In this document: piece after piece, positions 17,949 through 28,073 of the stretch
Position numbering within the stretch: the first letter of the stretch is position 1
Layout of the letters: each line of letters begins with the position of its first letter
Origin: CAVQBP01 sp964448105
GTDB taxonomy: Bacteria; Bacteroidota; Ignavibacteria; Ignavibacteriales; Ignavibacteriaceae
Length of the DNA: 64,000 nucleotides
Assembly (NCBI GenBank): GCA_964448105.1
Contig: CAYUVK010000007.1
Span: 19,656 to 83,655, forward strand
Direction of reading: 5' to 3'
The notes under the pieces: model-generated
What the model saw: only the letters and a program-made list of their open reading frames with translations
Databases searched by the model: none
Told to the model about the DNA's origin: nothing
Program-made: the position numbers and the translations under genes

Positions 17949-19826
17949 ATGGTAAAACGTGAAAAATCAAGGATACCTGTAAGTCAGCAGCCTTTTACGG
18001 TTAAAAAACCCGAAGATATTACAACTATTGGAGGTACTGTTAGTGTTCAAATTAATGAAAAGAAATTTACCGTTCCCCTTGGAACAACTATTTTAGAAGC
18101 ATGCAAAGAAAATCAAATTCACATTCCAACATTATGTCATCATCCTGATCTTTGTATTGCAGGCGTCTGCCGTATTTGTGTTGTTGAAATTGAAGGAATG
18201 CGGACGCTTCAAACCGCTTGTTCATTCCCGATTACATCACCTATTAAAATCCATACCTCAACTCCAATGGTTAGGAAGGCAAGAAGACATATTATTGATC
18301 TTCTTTTAAGTGAACATTACGGTGAGTGCTATTCCTGTTTTAGAAACGGAAATTGTGAACTGCAGTCGCTAGCTAAAGAATATGGAGTTGATGGATTTAC
18401 TTTTGGTCATATAGACACCGCTCGTTATGAAGTAGATAGATCATCCGCTGCGGTAATCAGGGATATGAGCAAATGTATATTATGTAAACGTTGTGTAAGA
18501 ACCTGTATCGATCTCCAGGAAGTCGGGGTATTGGAAGCCCTGGAGCGCGGGCACGAAACGCATATAGGAACATTTTTAAATAAACCTTTAGCAGATGTAA
18601 TTTGTATTAACTGCGGACAATGTATCAATAGATGTCCAACTGCTGCATTACGTGCAAATGATCCTTCCGATGAAATATGGATGGCAATCGATGATCCGGT
18701 AAAACATGTTGTTATACAGACTGCTCCATCACCGCGTGCTGCAATTGGTGAAGAATTCGGGATTGAAGCAGGAAAATCATTTACAGGGGAAATGAATACT
18801 GCTTTAAGACGAATTGGATTTGATAAAGTTTTTGATACAAACTTTACGGCTGATCTAACAATTATGGAAGAGGGAACAGAACTGCTGAACAGGTTAAAAA
18901 AAGCTTTAGTTGAAAAGGATGATTTGGTGAAGCTTCCGCAGTTTACTTCGTGTTCGCCCGGGTGGATAAAATTTATTGAACACTTTTATCCCGAATATTT
19001 GGACTATTTATCAACTGCCAAATCACCTCAGCAAATGTTTGGTGCTATTATAAAAACTTTTTATGCAAGGGAAGCAAAAATCGATGCTAAAGATATTGTA
19101 ACTGTAGCATTAATGCCCTGCTCTGCAAAAAAGTTTGAATGCAACCGGCCTGAAATGAATTCATCCGGATACAAAGATGTGGATTACGGTTTAACAACAA
19201 GAGAGATGGCTCAGATGATTAAAGAAGCGGGTATCTATTTACCCGAAATGCCAAAATCCAATTTTGATGAACCATTTGGAGATGCTTCAGGAGCAGGATT
19301 AATTTTCGGTGCAACTGGCGGAGTGATGGAAGCAGCTTTAAGGACTGTTTATGAACTGGTAACTGGGAGAGAAGTCCCTTTTAAAAATTTGAATATTGAA
19401 CCTTGCCGCGGTTTTGAAGGAGTAAAGCAGGCCTCGGTAAAATTAGAAAACTGTGTTGATGATTATAAATTTTTAGAAGGTGTTGAATTAAAGTTCGTTG
19501 TAGCACACGGAACCGCAAATGCCAAAAAAGTAATGGAAATGCTGAGGCGGGGTGAATTAAATGATGTCCATTTTGTAGAAATTATGGCATGCCCTGGCGG
19601 ATGTTTGGGAGGTGGCGGGCAGCCTATTCCTACCAATGCAGAAATCAGGAAGAAACGTGCAGAAGCAATCTATGCTGAAGAAGAAACGCTGGAAATAAGA
19701 AAGTCTCATAATAATCCTCATGTTAAATATATTTATAAGAAATTTTTAACCGAAGGACCGTGCAGTAAGCTTTCACATAAGCTTTTGCATACACATTATA
19801 CTAAACGAGGGAAGTATATATCGTAA
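17949..19826 (+). CDS. hydA: [FeFe]-hydrogenase catalytic subunit HydA
   Basis: 625 aa, group A with a NuoG-like N-terminus. In order: [2Fe-2S] ligands C63, C74, C77, C91; His-ligated cluster H123-x3-C127-x2-C130-x5-C136; two [4Fe-4S] motifs (C176, C179, C182, C186 and C219, C222, C225, C229); then the H-cluster domain with TSCSPGW (C335, S336), MPCSAKK (C391) and MACPGGCLGGGGQP (C548, C552); and a C-terminal small-subunit-like tail. It makes or consumes H2. The first motif has serine where the textbook TSCCPGW has its second cysteine. The maturases HydE, HydF and HydG are not in the window. It is the last gene of the tightly packed hydCBA unit. Confidence 0.96.
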   Translation: MVKREKSRIPVSQQPFTVKKPEDITTIGGTVSVQINEKKFTVPLGTTILEACKENQIHIPTLCHHPDLCIAGVCRICVVEIEGMRTLQTACSFPITSPIKIHTSTPMVRKARRHIIDLLLSEHYGECYSCFRNGNCELQSLAKEYGVDGFTFGHIDTARYEVDRSSAAVIRDMSKCILCKRCVRTCIDLQEVGVLEALERGHETHIGTFLNKPLADVICINCGQCINRCPTAALRANDPSDEIWMAIDDPVKHVVIQTAPSPRAAIGEEFGIEAGKSFTGEMNTALRRIGFDKVFDTNFTADLTIMEEGTELLNRLKKALVEKDDLVKLPQFTSCSPGWIKFIEHFYPEYLDYLSTAKSPQQMFGAIIKTFYAREAKIDAKDIVTVALMPCSAKKFECNRPEMNSSGYKDVDYGLTTREMAQMIKEAGIYLPEMPKSNFDEPFGDASGAGLIFGATGGVMEAALRTVYELVTGREVPFKNLNIEPCRGFEGVKQASVKLENCVDDYKFLEGVELKFVVAHGTANAKKVMEMLRRGELNDVHFVEIMACPGGCLGGGGQPIPTNAEIRKKRAEAIYAEEETLEIRKSHNNPHVKYIYKKFLTEGPCSKLSHKLLHTHYTKRGKYIS

Positions 19827-19991
19827 ATTATTTATAAATATTAAGTGTTTACGAAAATAGTTAAAGCATGGATGCATGTTATCTTTGCATGACTACTTGA
19901 TGTTCGAGCTAGGATTGCTTATTGACCACTGCATATAGCGTATTTGATTTTGTTGGAAATGAACTATAAAAATAAAACGGCTGTTATTTAA

Positions 19992-21362
19992 ATGATCACA
20001 CTTGTTCCTACATGGGCGCATCATTATGATGCTTTTTGGGATGCGATAAAGAGAAGGAATAATTGGTTTATAAAACTTCGCTACGGTGCAGTTCTAATGC
20101 TTATTGCTTTCCTTCTTTCTGCAGAATTAATCCTGCATACAGCCTTTACCGATTTGCAGGTAAGAGTTTTTGTTATTTTGGTTCTGGCAATATTAGCTTA
20201 CAACATATCGTTTCAAAAGATAAGCAAGAATTTAAAATGTGTCCCCGGTAAATTTAATCCTCTTCATCTTTCCCTTGTACAGATGCTTTTTGATTTATAT
20301 GTACTTACCTTGCTTGTGTATTACACAGGCGGTATTGAGTCTCCTCTTTTTATGCTGTTTGTATTTCATATGATTATCGGCAGTTTAATTTTGCCGGGAA
20401 AAATTATTTACAGTCTTGCCGGTTTGGTTATAATTGTATTTTGCTCATTAACTTTTGGAGAATATTTTAACATTATTGCACATCATAGTGTAAAAGGACT
20501 CCTTCAAATACCAATTTATAATAATTTACATTTTTTACTGTCTTATAATATTGTCTTTTCTTTCGTGATAATTTTTAGTGTAGTTATCACCAACCATATT
20601 GCGGTACAGTTGTATAAAATGGAACAGGAGTTAGTTGAATCAATAAAGAAATTGAACGAAGCGGAAATTGAGAAACAAAAATATGTCATGGGAGTTGTTC
20701 ATGAAATTAAAACTCCCTTAGCTGCTCTTCATTCTTACCTTGATTTAATTCTGCAAAAATATTTAGGTCCCATTAGTGAAAAGGTTGAAGAAAAGCTTTT
20801 ACGGGCAAGGGTGCGCTCAGATGAAGCTCTTCAATTAACAGATGATGTTTTAAAAATTTCCAAGCTCAGGCTTCTTGATGAAATAGCAAATGAAGAAATT
20901 GATTTAAAAGAATTACTTTGCTCAATACACCAGCAGCAGAAAATAAATATTCAATCTAAAAATATAAGTTTTGATTTAATTGATGATCGAAAAAACACAA
21001 GAAAAATTAAGGGCGATATGCTTCTTCTTGAAATGGCTTTTTCCAATTTAATTAATAATGCCGTTAAGTATGTTAATGAAAACGGAATTATAGAAGTAAA
21101 GCTTAATTCGGATAATGGTAATATAACGGTATCAATTAGTGATAACGGGATAGGTATTCCACATAAGGATTTGAAAAATATATTTAAAGATTTTTACCGT
21201 GCTTCAAATATAAAAAAATCTTATGAAGGAACTGGCTTAGGATTATCTTTTGTTAAACAGATAATTAAAAGGCATAATGGTGAAATAACAGTTAAGAGTC
21301 CATCTAATTTAGGGGATAAAAATAATCCCGGCACCTCCTTTATTGTCACAATACCATTTTAA
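19992..21362 (+). CDS. membrane histidine kinase with multi-span input
   Basis: 456 aa. The first 215 residues hold about six hydrophobic helices and no large outer loop, so the input is probably membrane-borne or intramembrane. The kinase core follows: H237 in VVHEIKTPLAALHSYL, N-box NLINNAVKYV, DNGIGIP and GTGLGLSFV. No response regulator is adjacent; the nearest are the receiver-only proteins of the hydrogenase cluster, 166 bp and more upstream. It could serve that cluster or the TonB receptor 41 bp downstream. No clear ribosome binding site precedes the chosen ATG. Confidence 0.88.
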   Translation: MITLVPTWAHHYDAFWDAIKRRNNWFIKLRYGAVLMLIAFLLSAELILHTAFTDLQVRVFVILVLAILAYNISFQKISKNLKCVPGKFNPLHLSLVQMLFDLYVLTLLVYYTGGIESPLFMLFVFHMIIGSLILPGKIIYSLAGLVIIVFCSLTFGEYFNIIAHHSVKGLLQIPIYNNLHFLLSYNIVFSFVIIFSVVITNHIAVQLYKMEQELVESIKKLNEAEIEKQKYVMGVVHEIKTPLAALHSYLDLILQKYLGPISEKVEEKLLRARVRSDEALQLTDDVLKISKLRLLDEIANEEIDLKELLCSIHQQQKINIQSKNISFDLIDDRKNTRKIKGDMLLLEMAFSNLINNAVKYVNENGIIEVKLNSDNGNITVSISDNGIGIPHKDLKNIFKDFYRASNIKKSYEGTGLGLSFVKQIIKRHNGEITVKSPSNLGDKNNPGTSFIVTIPF

Positions 21363-21403
21363 GTATAAAGTATAAATTATAAAGTGCAAAGATATTAACA
21401 ATA

Positions 21404-23764
21404 ATGAAAACGATATTTTGTAGTGTAGTTCTTTTAGTAATAATAAATTCTTACTCCTTTCCACAAAATTCCACGTTTAAAGGTAAAGTTTTAGATTATG
21501 AAACTAATAGTCCGCTTGAAGGTGTTAATATTTTTAATAGTAAAAAAGAATTCAGTGCTGTCACAGATAAATTAGGAAATTTTTTGATTGAGAATATTCC
21601 GGACGGAAAATATAGTTTTACATTTTCTTTCATTGGTTATTTAACTCAAAATATTACTATAGATATTAAAGATTCGGTAACATTTAGAACAGTTAAATTG
21701 ATTCCGGCTCCGGTTACTTTGGGGGAAATAATTGTAACAAGTACTAAAACCGAAAAAACTATAAAAGAAACTCCGCTTCCTATGGAAGTTGCAGCAAGAG
21801 ATGCATTAGAGAAATCAAATGCTGTAACGGCTCCTGATTTATTGAGCAGCTTACCCGGAGTTGCAATTCAAAGGGATGGAATTTGGGCAACTTCAATAAA
21901 TGTTAGGGGTTTAGGAAGCTCGAGCCTTGTTATGCTGATTGATGGAGATAGAATAGAAACTGCAACAGATCTTGCTGCAAGTTTATCTTTAATTGATTTA
22001 AATGATATTGAAAGAATCGAAGTTATTAAAGGTTCTGCTTCATCACTGTATGGTACAGGAGCTTTAGGCGGGGTTGTCAATTTTATTTCCAAATCTCCAA
22101 GTTTCTCGGAAAAATTATCTACCGGTGGATCAATTTCAAGTTATTATAATTCTGTTAATAAAGGTTATTCACAAAATATTAATTTTAATTTAAAAAGAGA
22201 CTTCTGGTATTTTAGAATAAATGGATCACTTAGAAAAGCCGGAAATACAAAGACACCATCGGGAGTATTAGACAATAGTCAATATTCAGATAATAACATT
22301 TCTGCTTTGCTCGAATTATCTCCTTTTAATAACCAGAATTTAAAAATTGATTACCAAAAGTATAAAGCAAATGATGTCGGCATTCCCGGCGGATATCCTT
22401 TGTTTCCAGATAATGCTGTTGTTAAATACTCCAGCATTGAAAGAAATCTTTTTTCTGCAAAATATGAAATAAAAAATATTTCTACAGTATTAAATAAAAT
22501 TTCATTAAAATATTATAATCAGAATATCTATAGAAATGTTGAGAATATTCCTTATTTGATCCAGCATCCAACTCCTTTACAAAATGTGTATGTGGAAAAA
22601 ATTACTCCAAATGCCAGACATTATACGAATGGAATTCAATTGCAGTCCAATCTGATTCCATTGTCAAATCAAATTTTAGTAGCAGGTATTGATGCCTGGC
22701 AAAGAAAATTGGACAGCAGAAGAGAGAAATATTTAAAAATAGAATCGCTTGATTCATTAGGTTCAATAAAGGTTACTAATTATCAGGCAGTAGGTGAAAA
22801 ACCTCTGCCTGAAGCATCTTTTACAAGTGTCGGTGCATTTGCTCAGGATGAAATAGAGCTGAATAAAAAATTTAAGTTTTTGGTCGGAGGCAGAATAGAC
22901 AAAATAAATGTAAGTAATTCCGAAATTTCAAATCCTGTTTATGTAATAGAAAACGGCGTTACAAACAATTCTCCAAAGAACCAGGTTTTGTATTGGAAGT
23001 CTTATAATGCAAATGATGTTTCATGGAGCGGGAATATAGGAATCATATATTCATTCCATGAACAAACAGATTTAACTTTTAATTTTGCCCGTTCATTTAG
23101 ATCCCCATCTCTTGAAGAAAGATATCAATATATTGATCTTGGAAATTTAGTCCGCCTTGGAAATCCTAACTTGAAACCGGAAAAAGGTTATTTCTTTGAT
23201 CTTGGATTTAGAGTTTGGGATAAAATTGTATCAACGAAATGGAATATATATTTAAATCTTTTAAATGATCTTGTTTCGGAAATTCCAGGTACCTATGAAG
23301 ATCGCTCTGCATTAGTAAAAACAAATATAGGAAAAGCAAGATTGTACGGTTCCGATTTTTCTTTTGAATACAATTATAATTTATGGATTTCAATATTTTT
23401 TAATGCTTCCTATACAGTTGGAAAAGATATTATCAACAATACATATCTGCCGCAAATCCCTCCTTTAAATGGTGAAGTAGGTTTTAAAATAACTCAATTT
23501 GATTATCAGCTAGATATTTCTGCAAAGATTTTTGCTGCTCAAAATAAAATAGCTGATGGAGAAATTGCTACTCCCGGTTATGCTTATTTTGATTTATTTC
23601 TTCAGTCTCCTTTATTTAATATTAATTTTGCTGATTGCAGGATTATCGGTGGTATTCAAAATATAGCCAATAAATCATTCAGAAATCATCTTTCAACGAA
23701 CAGGGGATTTATAAAAGAAGAGCCTGGAAGAAATTTTTATTTAAAATTGAATATCGATTGGTAA
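21404..23764 (+). CDS. TonB-dependent outer-membrane receptor
   Basis: 786 aa with a signal peptide (about 1-20), a carboxypeptidase-regulatory-like beta domain (about 24-100), a plug domain with LPGVAIQRDG, INVRGLGSSSL and IEVIKGSASSLYGTGALGGVVNF, and a 22-strand-type barrel containing the FARSFRSPSLEERY and GNPNLKPEKG signatures. It imports a scarce ligand through the outer membrane using TonB energy. The plug resembles siderophore, heme or cobalamin receptors; the ligand is not determinable. The DMT-family permease starts 4 bp after its stop, suggesting co-expression and perhaps a shared substrate route. Confidence 0.94.
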   Translation: MKTIFCSVVLLVIINSYSFPQNSTFKGKVLDYETNSPLEGVNIFNSKKEFSAVTDKLGNFLIENIPDGKYSFTFSFIGYLTQNITIDIKDSVTFRTVKLIPAPVTLGEIIVTSTKTEKTIKETPLPMEVAARDALEKSNAVTAPDLLSSLPGVAIQRDGIWATSINVRGLGSSSLVMLIDGDRIETATDLAASLSLIDLNDIERIEVIKGSASSLYGTGALGGVVNFISKSPSFSEKLSTGGSISSYYNSVNKGYSQNINFNLKRDFWYFRINGSLRKAGNTKTPSGVLDNSQYSDNNISALLELSPFNNQNLKIDYQKYKANDVGIPGGYPLFPDNAVVKYSSIERNLFSAKYEIKNISTVLNKISLKYYNQNIYRNVENIPYLIQHPTPLQNVYVEKITPNARHYTNGIQLQSNLIPLSNQILVAGIDAWQRKLDSRREKYLKIESLDSLGSIKVTNYQAVGEKPLPEASFTSVGAFAQDEIELNKKFKFLVGGRIDKINVSNSEISNPVYVIENGVTNNSPKNQVLYWKSYNANDVSWSGNIGIIYSFHEQTDLTFNFARSFRSPSLEERYQYIDLGNLVRLGNPNLKPEKGYFFDLGFRVWDKIVSTKWNIYLNLLNDLVSEIPGTYEDRSALVKTNIGKARLYGSDFSFEYNYNLWISIFFNASYTVGKDIINNTYLPQIPPLNGEVGFKITQFDYQLDISAKIFAAQNKIADGEIATPGYAYFDLFLQSPLFNINFADCRIIGGIQNIANKSFRNHLSTNRGFIKEEPGRNFYLKLNIDW

Positions 23765-23768
23765 ATTT

Positions 23769-24647
23769 ATGAACTGGTTTTGGCTTGCATTCATTTCCGC
23801 AATTTTTTCTGCTGTTGCTGCAATATCGCAAAAAAAAATTCTTTTTAAGATTGAGGCATTAGAATTTAGTCTTCTCCTTTCAATTTTAAATATTCTGTTT
23901 TTACTCCCGTTTTTCTTCTTCCTGAATTATGAAAATATTTTTTTGGATAAGCTGCTTGTTTTATATATTAAAACAATCCTGGAAGCTTTTGCTTTCTGGA
24001 ATGTAATGCTTGCAATTAAAAATTTTGAAATAAGCAAAGCGCTCCCCCTTCTTGCATTAACTCCCGGGTTGGTTGCAATTTCAGCTTTTATTTTTATCGG
24101 TGATACTTTAACTCAAATGGAAGTATTTGGAATTCTTCTTTTAATTTTAGGAACGTATATACTAGAAACAAAATCAAAACAGGATTTATTAGATCCTTTT
24201 AAAATATTTATCGGTTCAAAAAAACATCATTATGTAATTATTGCCTTACTGCTTTTCACTATAACGGCAATTCTTGATAGATTATTGTTGAACCGATACA
24301 ACCTGGAACCAAAATCATTTTTAGTATTTCAGAATTTATTTCTTGCATTTAATTTTATATTGATTTTTCTATTTTCAAAAAAATCTTTTAGAAATTTGCC
24401 GAATTTCATAAAAGGGGATTCGTTAAAATTGTTGATCCTTATTTCTGTGCTAACAATTATTTACAGGTATACTCAAATCGAAGCAGTAAAAATTGCGCCG
24501 GTTGCATTGGTCCTTGCAGTAAAAAGAATTTCCATCTTCTTTGCAGCTGTAATTGGAGGAAAGATTTTTAAAGAGCACAATTTGTGGGTAAGAGCTGCAG
24601 CGACAGCTGTTATTATTATCGGTACTCTTCTTATTTCTGCTTATTAA
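23769..24647 (+). CDS. EamA/DMT-family inner-membrane transporter
   Basis: 292 aa with about ten hydrophobic helices in two similar halves, as in the drug/metabolite transporter superfamily. The end of each half has an EamA-type glycine-rich helix (LLLILGTYILETK; TAVIIIGTLLISAY). It starts 4 bp after the TonB-dependent receptor, so a role in moving the same compound or its product across the inner membrane is possible. Substrate unknown. Confidence 0.85.
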   Translation: MNWFWLAFISAIFSAVAAISQKKILFKIEALEFSLLLSILNILFLLPFFFFLNYENIFLDKLLVLYIKTILEAFAFWNVMLAIKNFEISKALPLLALTPGLVAISAFIFIGDTLTQMEVFGILLLILGTYILETKSKQDLLDPFKIFIGSKKHHYVIIALLLFTITAILDRLLLNRYNLEPKSFLVFQNLFLAFNFILIFLFSKKSFRNLPNFIKGDSLKLLILISVLTIIYRYTQIEAVKIAPVALVLAVKRISIFFAAVIGGKIFKEHNLWVRAAATAVIIIGTLLISAY

Positions 24648-24760
24648 CAAAAGTCATGTTTTTGTAGTAATATCTCTATTAATTAATCAGGAGCTCTTTT
24701 CTTTTATTCTTATCACATCTGTTTTCTTCATTTTTATCAAATTGATTTTACACCTGAAAA

Positions 24761-27298
24761 TCACTTAAACTTCTTAAATAAATCTTTGATTTTTTCTTCA
24801 GCTTTCTTCTGAAGCTGTTTCTTTACAGTATCAACTTTTTGTTCTGCTTGTTTTTGAACTTCTACTTTTTTCTCTTCTACTTTTTGTTTTACTTCTTCTT
24901 TAACCGTCTCTTCAACATTTTTTGCAGCTTCTTTGGCTGTTTCTCCTCCGCTGAATGAAAGGCTTGGAGAATCAATCTTACCTTTAATCAATACATCTAC
25001 TTTAACATTATTTGATGACATTACATTTACATCTTTTTTCAATAAACTGCTGACAGCCTTATTAACATTGCTCTTCAAATTTCCAGCAGGTATGTTAATA
25101 CCCATATTATAATCCAGGGATTGGTCAATGCCGTTTGAACCGGCTAAGGTAACATCATAATTACTTACTTTGTAATTTACAGGGGAAAGATAAAATCGTC
25201 CGTTAGTAATTTTATAAGAAATATTAACATTATTCAAATTCGGATTCGATAATTGAGATATATTTAATTTATCTCCGATTAACTGGAATGGCTTGAATCC
25301 TTTTACTTCTGCACTGGGAATAGAAAGATTCCCGGTGCTGTTAAATGAATCCCAGTTTGGGAGCATTCCATCGGTTAAAGTTGATGTTAAATTCAATTTA
25401 GCACCAAATGTCCCCTGAACATATTTAGCCATCGGGACAAATTGTTTGACAGTTACAAAACTTTTATAAGTATCCTGGATATTAAATTTATTTATATTCA
25501 TGTTGAATGATATATCGGGAGCAGTTCCTTTTGTTTCATAATACCCGTTGGCGGTAAATGAACCCCCCAATAAATCTGCTGTTAAATTATTTAAGTTTAA
25601 TTTTTGGTTTTTTAATTCTATTGTCCCTTTAACATTTTGCATTGTAAGATTATCGTAGATCAATTTTTTAAAACTTGCATTTGCAGTGAAACTTATGTTT
25701 TCAGGTAAATCAACAGCTTGCAATTTTGTAGTATCGCTTTTCTGTTCACCTTTAGTCATAAAAGGATTCACATCAAAATAATCTGAAGATAAATTTAATC
25801 TGCCGTTTAATGTTCCGTTACTTAATAAATAAGAAACTACATTATTTAAATCTCCATCAGCACTTAAATCGCTCTTACCCAAAGTCATATTAAAATTGGA
25901 AAGTTTAAAACTCTTTGGAGTTAAATTAAGAGAAGCATTGCTAATCTTAATTTCTTCTGGAGAATTTTTCCCAGCATATAAAATATTATTTGCTGAAATA
26001 TTACCCGATGCATTAATGTTTTCATATTGTTTGTTTTTAACATTGGCCAGGTTTCCCTTCATAGAAAAATCAGCATTTACGATTCCTTCAAATTTGGAAA
26101 TGCCCTCCATATGTATTGCGTCTTTTAATTGACCTAAATTAATTTTCCCCTTCATTGAAGCATCTACATAAGGTCCTGATTGCGGCTGCTTAATTAAAAC
26201 TTTGGCATCGAAAGGTTCACTTCCCAGTTCCCAGTGAAATTTTTTGATATCAATGATTGTATTATCGGGGCTTCCGCCGGGATTATTAATTGCCAGATCA
26301 ATATTTACATTATTAACCGGTGTAGGAAGCTTGGGATATTGAAACATCCCGTTATTAACCTTAAGTGCAATGCTAAATTCAGGCAAATGATTTTCGCTGT
26401 AAATACCATTAACATTTCCGCTAAAAGATAATTTACCTGATGATTTCAAGTCGTTAAAGTTTTGGGAATAAATTGCAGGTATTAAAGAAATGAAATCTTT
26501 AAAGTTCGTTTCGGGAGATTCAAATTTTAAATCGATAACAGTACTTTTCTCTTTATTTTGAACCGAGCCGTCAAATTTTAATTTTAGATTATTTATGCTT
26601 AACTCATTTTCTTTTAAAGTGAATTTTTTTGAAGGAACATCTGCATTTAAAGTTAAATTCAATCCAGCTTTAACTTTATTTAAATATGTAACACCTTTAT
26701 TCTCGAATGTTAGTTCATCAATAGTAGTTTTGGTATCAATATTAAAATTGTCCTGGGTAAAATCCCCGCTGCCGCTGTGGTTTAGGTTTTTCATTGCCAC
26801 TACCATACCGGATGTCTGGTCAACGTATGCAATGTTTGCATTGCTTATTGAATAATTTTGAAGTGCAACATTGAAATTTGATTTAGATGTAGACGTATCA
26901 GATGATTCATATATATTATAATTAGCAGTACTATCCTTTAATACATAAATAAGAATATTTGGTTTTTCAATGCTTAATCCTTTTATTAAAATTTTACCGC
27001 CAAAGACAGCTTTCCAAACATCAACTGTTGTCTTAAAAGATTTTGCACTTAATAAAGTATCTCCTTCAAAAGGAGCTTTATTTATTAAAGAAATATCGTC
27101 AATCGATAAAGTAAAATCAGGGAAATGCTCGAACATATTTAAACCTACTCCGCTGAAATCCAAAGTAGCATTTATTTTTTTGTTTACTTCACTTTTCACT
27201 ACATCTTCAATTTCACCTTTGAAAAAAAGAGGTATTACAAGCATTAGAACAATTATTACAACGAAAATTATTCCGATGATTTTTAAAAATTTTTTCAT
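24761..27298 (-). CDS. AsmA-like envelope protein
   Basis: 845 aa. One N-terminal transmembrane helix (about 5-27) is followed by a long beta-rich periplasmic region made of repeating short strands, as in the AsmA/TamB/YhdP bridge-like family that moves phospholipid between membranes. AsmA-type features are the DDISLINKAPFEGDTLLSAK segment near the N-terminus and a C-terminal NLKSNV...INIPAGN region. The last 70 residues form a highly charged Lys/Glu/Gln coiled coil. The gene converges on the DMT transporter with 113 bp between. Lipid transport is known for some family members and is inferred here. Confidence 0.85.
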   Translation of the reverse strand: MKKFLKIIGIIFVVIIVLMLVIPLFFKGEIEDVVKSEVNKKINATLDFSGVGLNMFEHFPDFTLSIDDISLINKAPFEGDTLLSAKSFKTTVDVWKAVFGGKILIKGLSIEKPNILIYVLKDSTANYNIYESSDTSTSKSNFNVALQNYSISNANIAYVDQTSGMVVAMKNLNHSGSGDFTQDNFNIDTKTTIDELTFENKGVTYLNKVKAGLNLTLNADVPSKKFTLKENELSINNLKLKFDGSVQNKEKSTVIDLKFESPETNFKDFISLIPAIYSQNFNDLKSSGKLSFSGNVNGIYSENHLPEFSIALKVNNGMFQYPKLPTPVNNVNIDLAINNPGGSPDNTIIDIKKFHWELGSEPFDAKVLIKQPQSGPYVDASMKGKINLGQLKDAIHMEGISKFEGIVNADFSMKGNLANVKNKQYENINASGNISANNILYAGKNSPEEIKISNASLNLTPKSFKLSNFNMTLGKSDLSADGDLNNVVSYLLSNGTLNGRLNLSSDYFDVNPFMTKGEQKSDTTKLQAVDLPENISFTANASFKKLIYDNLTMQNVKGTIELKNQKLNLNNLTADLLGGSFTANGYYETKGTAPDISFNMNINKFNIQDTYKSFVTVKQFVPMAKYVQGTFGAKLNLTSTLTDGMLPNWDSFNSTGNLSIPSAEVKGFKPFQLIGDKLNISQLSNPNLNNVNISYKITNGRFYLSPVNYKVSNYDVTLAGSNGIDQSLDYNMGINIPAGNLKSNVNKAVSSLLKKDVNVMSSNNVKVDVLIKGKIDSPSLSFSGGETAKEAAKNVEETVKEEVKQKVEEKKVEVQKQAEQKVDTVKKQLQKKAEEKIKDLFKKFK

Positions 27299-27420
27299 GA
27301 TAATTATCTTTTATTTGTGAATTTGAAATTGACGAAAAGACTTATTGTAAAATAATATTTATTCCTCACTTATGGAAAGAAATATTTCACTAAATATATT
27401 AAGCGAGTTTAACAATCACC

Positions 27421-27864
27421 TTATTTATCTTCTTTATGTTTGGATAAATAATAATCAACCGAAATGGTACCCGAACCGTAAAAAAGAAAGAATAATATTA
27501 ATGCCAGTATAAGAATTAAATAACCCAGCTGGGAATTTAGTGCAAATAAATCCTGGTGGTAATCAATAAAAATTATTGATAAAACTACAATCGGTAGCTG
27601 GAAAAGGACAATCAGTCTTGTTAGAAGACCAATTGCTATCAGCAATCCGCCGGCTATATCAAAAGCAATTACATACTGTGAAGACAAGCTGAAAGTGAAA
27701 AGATCAATATTGCTTTTCTCCATCATCTGGATTACCTGTTCCCGGTGTTCAATTAAAGCAGCACCTTTTACAATAAATATTATACCTAATACAACTCTTA
27801 ATAAATCGATCCATTTGGGATGATGGCGGTCTGCCCATGATTCAAGTTTTAATATTGCATTCAT
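27421..27864 (-). CDS. DoxX-family membrane protein
   Basis: 147 aa with four hydrophobic helices, an early LRVVLGIIFIVKGAALI segment and a central AFDIAGGLLIAIGLLTRL segment typical of DoxX/DoxD-like proteins. Members are linked to redox or sulfur stress, but no common reaction is established. A purine-rich GGGGAGG-type site precedes the ATG. It lies alone between the AsmA-like gene and a two-component system. Confidence 0.85.
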   Translation of the reverse strand: MNAILKLESWADRHHPKWIDLLRVVLGIIFIVKGAALIEHREQVIQMMEKSNIDLFTFSLSSQYVIAFDIAGGLLIAIGLLTRLIVLFQLPIVVLSIIFIDYHQDLFALNSQLGYLILILALILFFLFYGSGTISVDYYLSKHKEDK

Positions 27865-28016
27865 ATTACCTCCCCATTAAAACTTTTTAGAAATCTAATC
27901 AAAATAAAGGAAACTAGAAAGGTAATTTAAATGTTAATGATCAGAAATTGATTAGTGATATAGAATGTTAGCATGATAGGGGCATAAAGTTTTTGGCGTG
28001 TAATTCTATTAAGAAA

Positions 28017-28045
28017 GGAGATTTCTCCCTTCGGTCGAAATGACA
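28017..28045. repeat. REP-like palindromic element
   Basis: The 29-bp stretch begins GGAGATTTCTCC and ends TCGAAATGACA. ATTTC (28021-28025) can pair with GAAAT (28037-28041) around a CC/GG inner pair. It resembles dispersed GAGATTTCTC...TCGAAATGAC repeats that I recall from Bacteroidota-group genomes. No second copy was noticed here, so the assignment rests on recall and shape. Confidence 0.4.
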
Positions 28046-28073
28046 ATTACTACATAAGTGATATTATTTAAAC

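Noticed and set aside
24761..27298. Plus-strand ORFs of 65-116 codons opposite the AsmA-like gene, and similar antisense ORFs within the macroglobulin gene
   Set aside because: They are mirror frames of strongly coding sequence, lack ribosome binding sites and resemble no protein.
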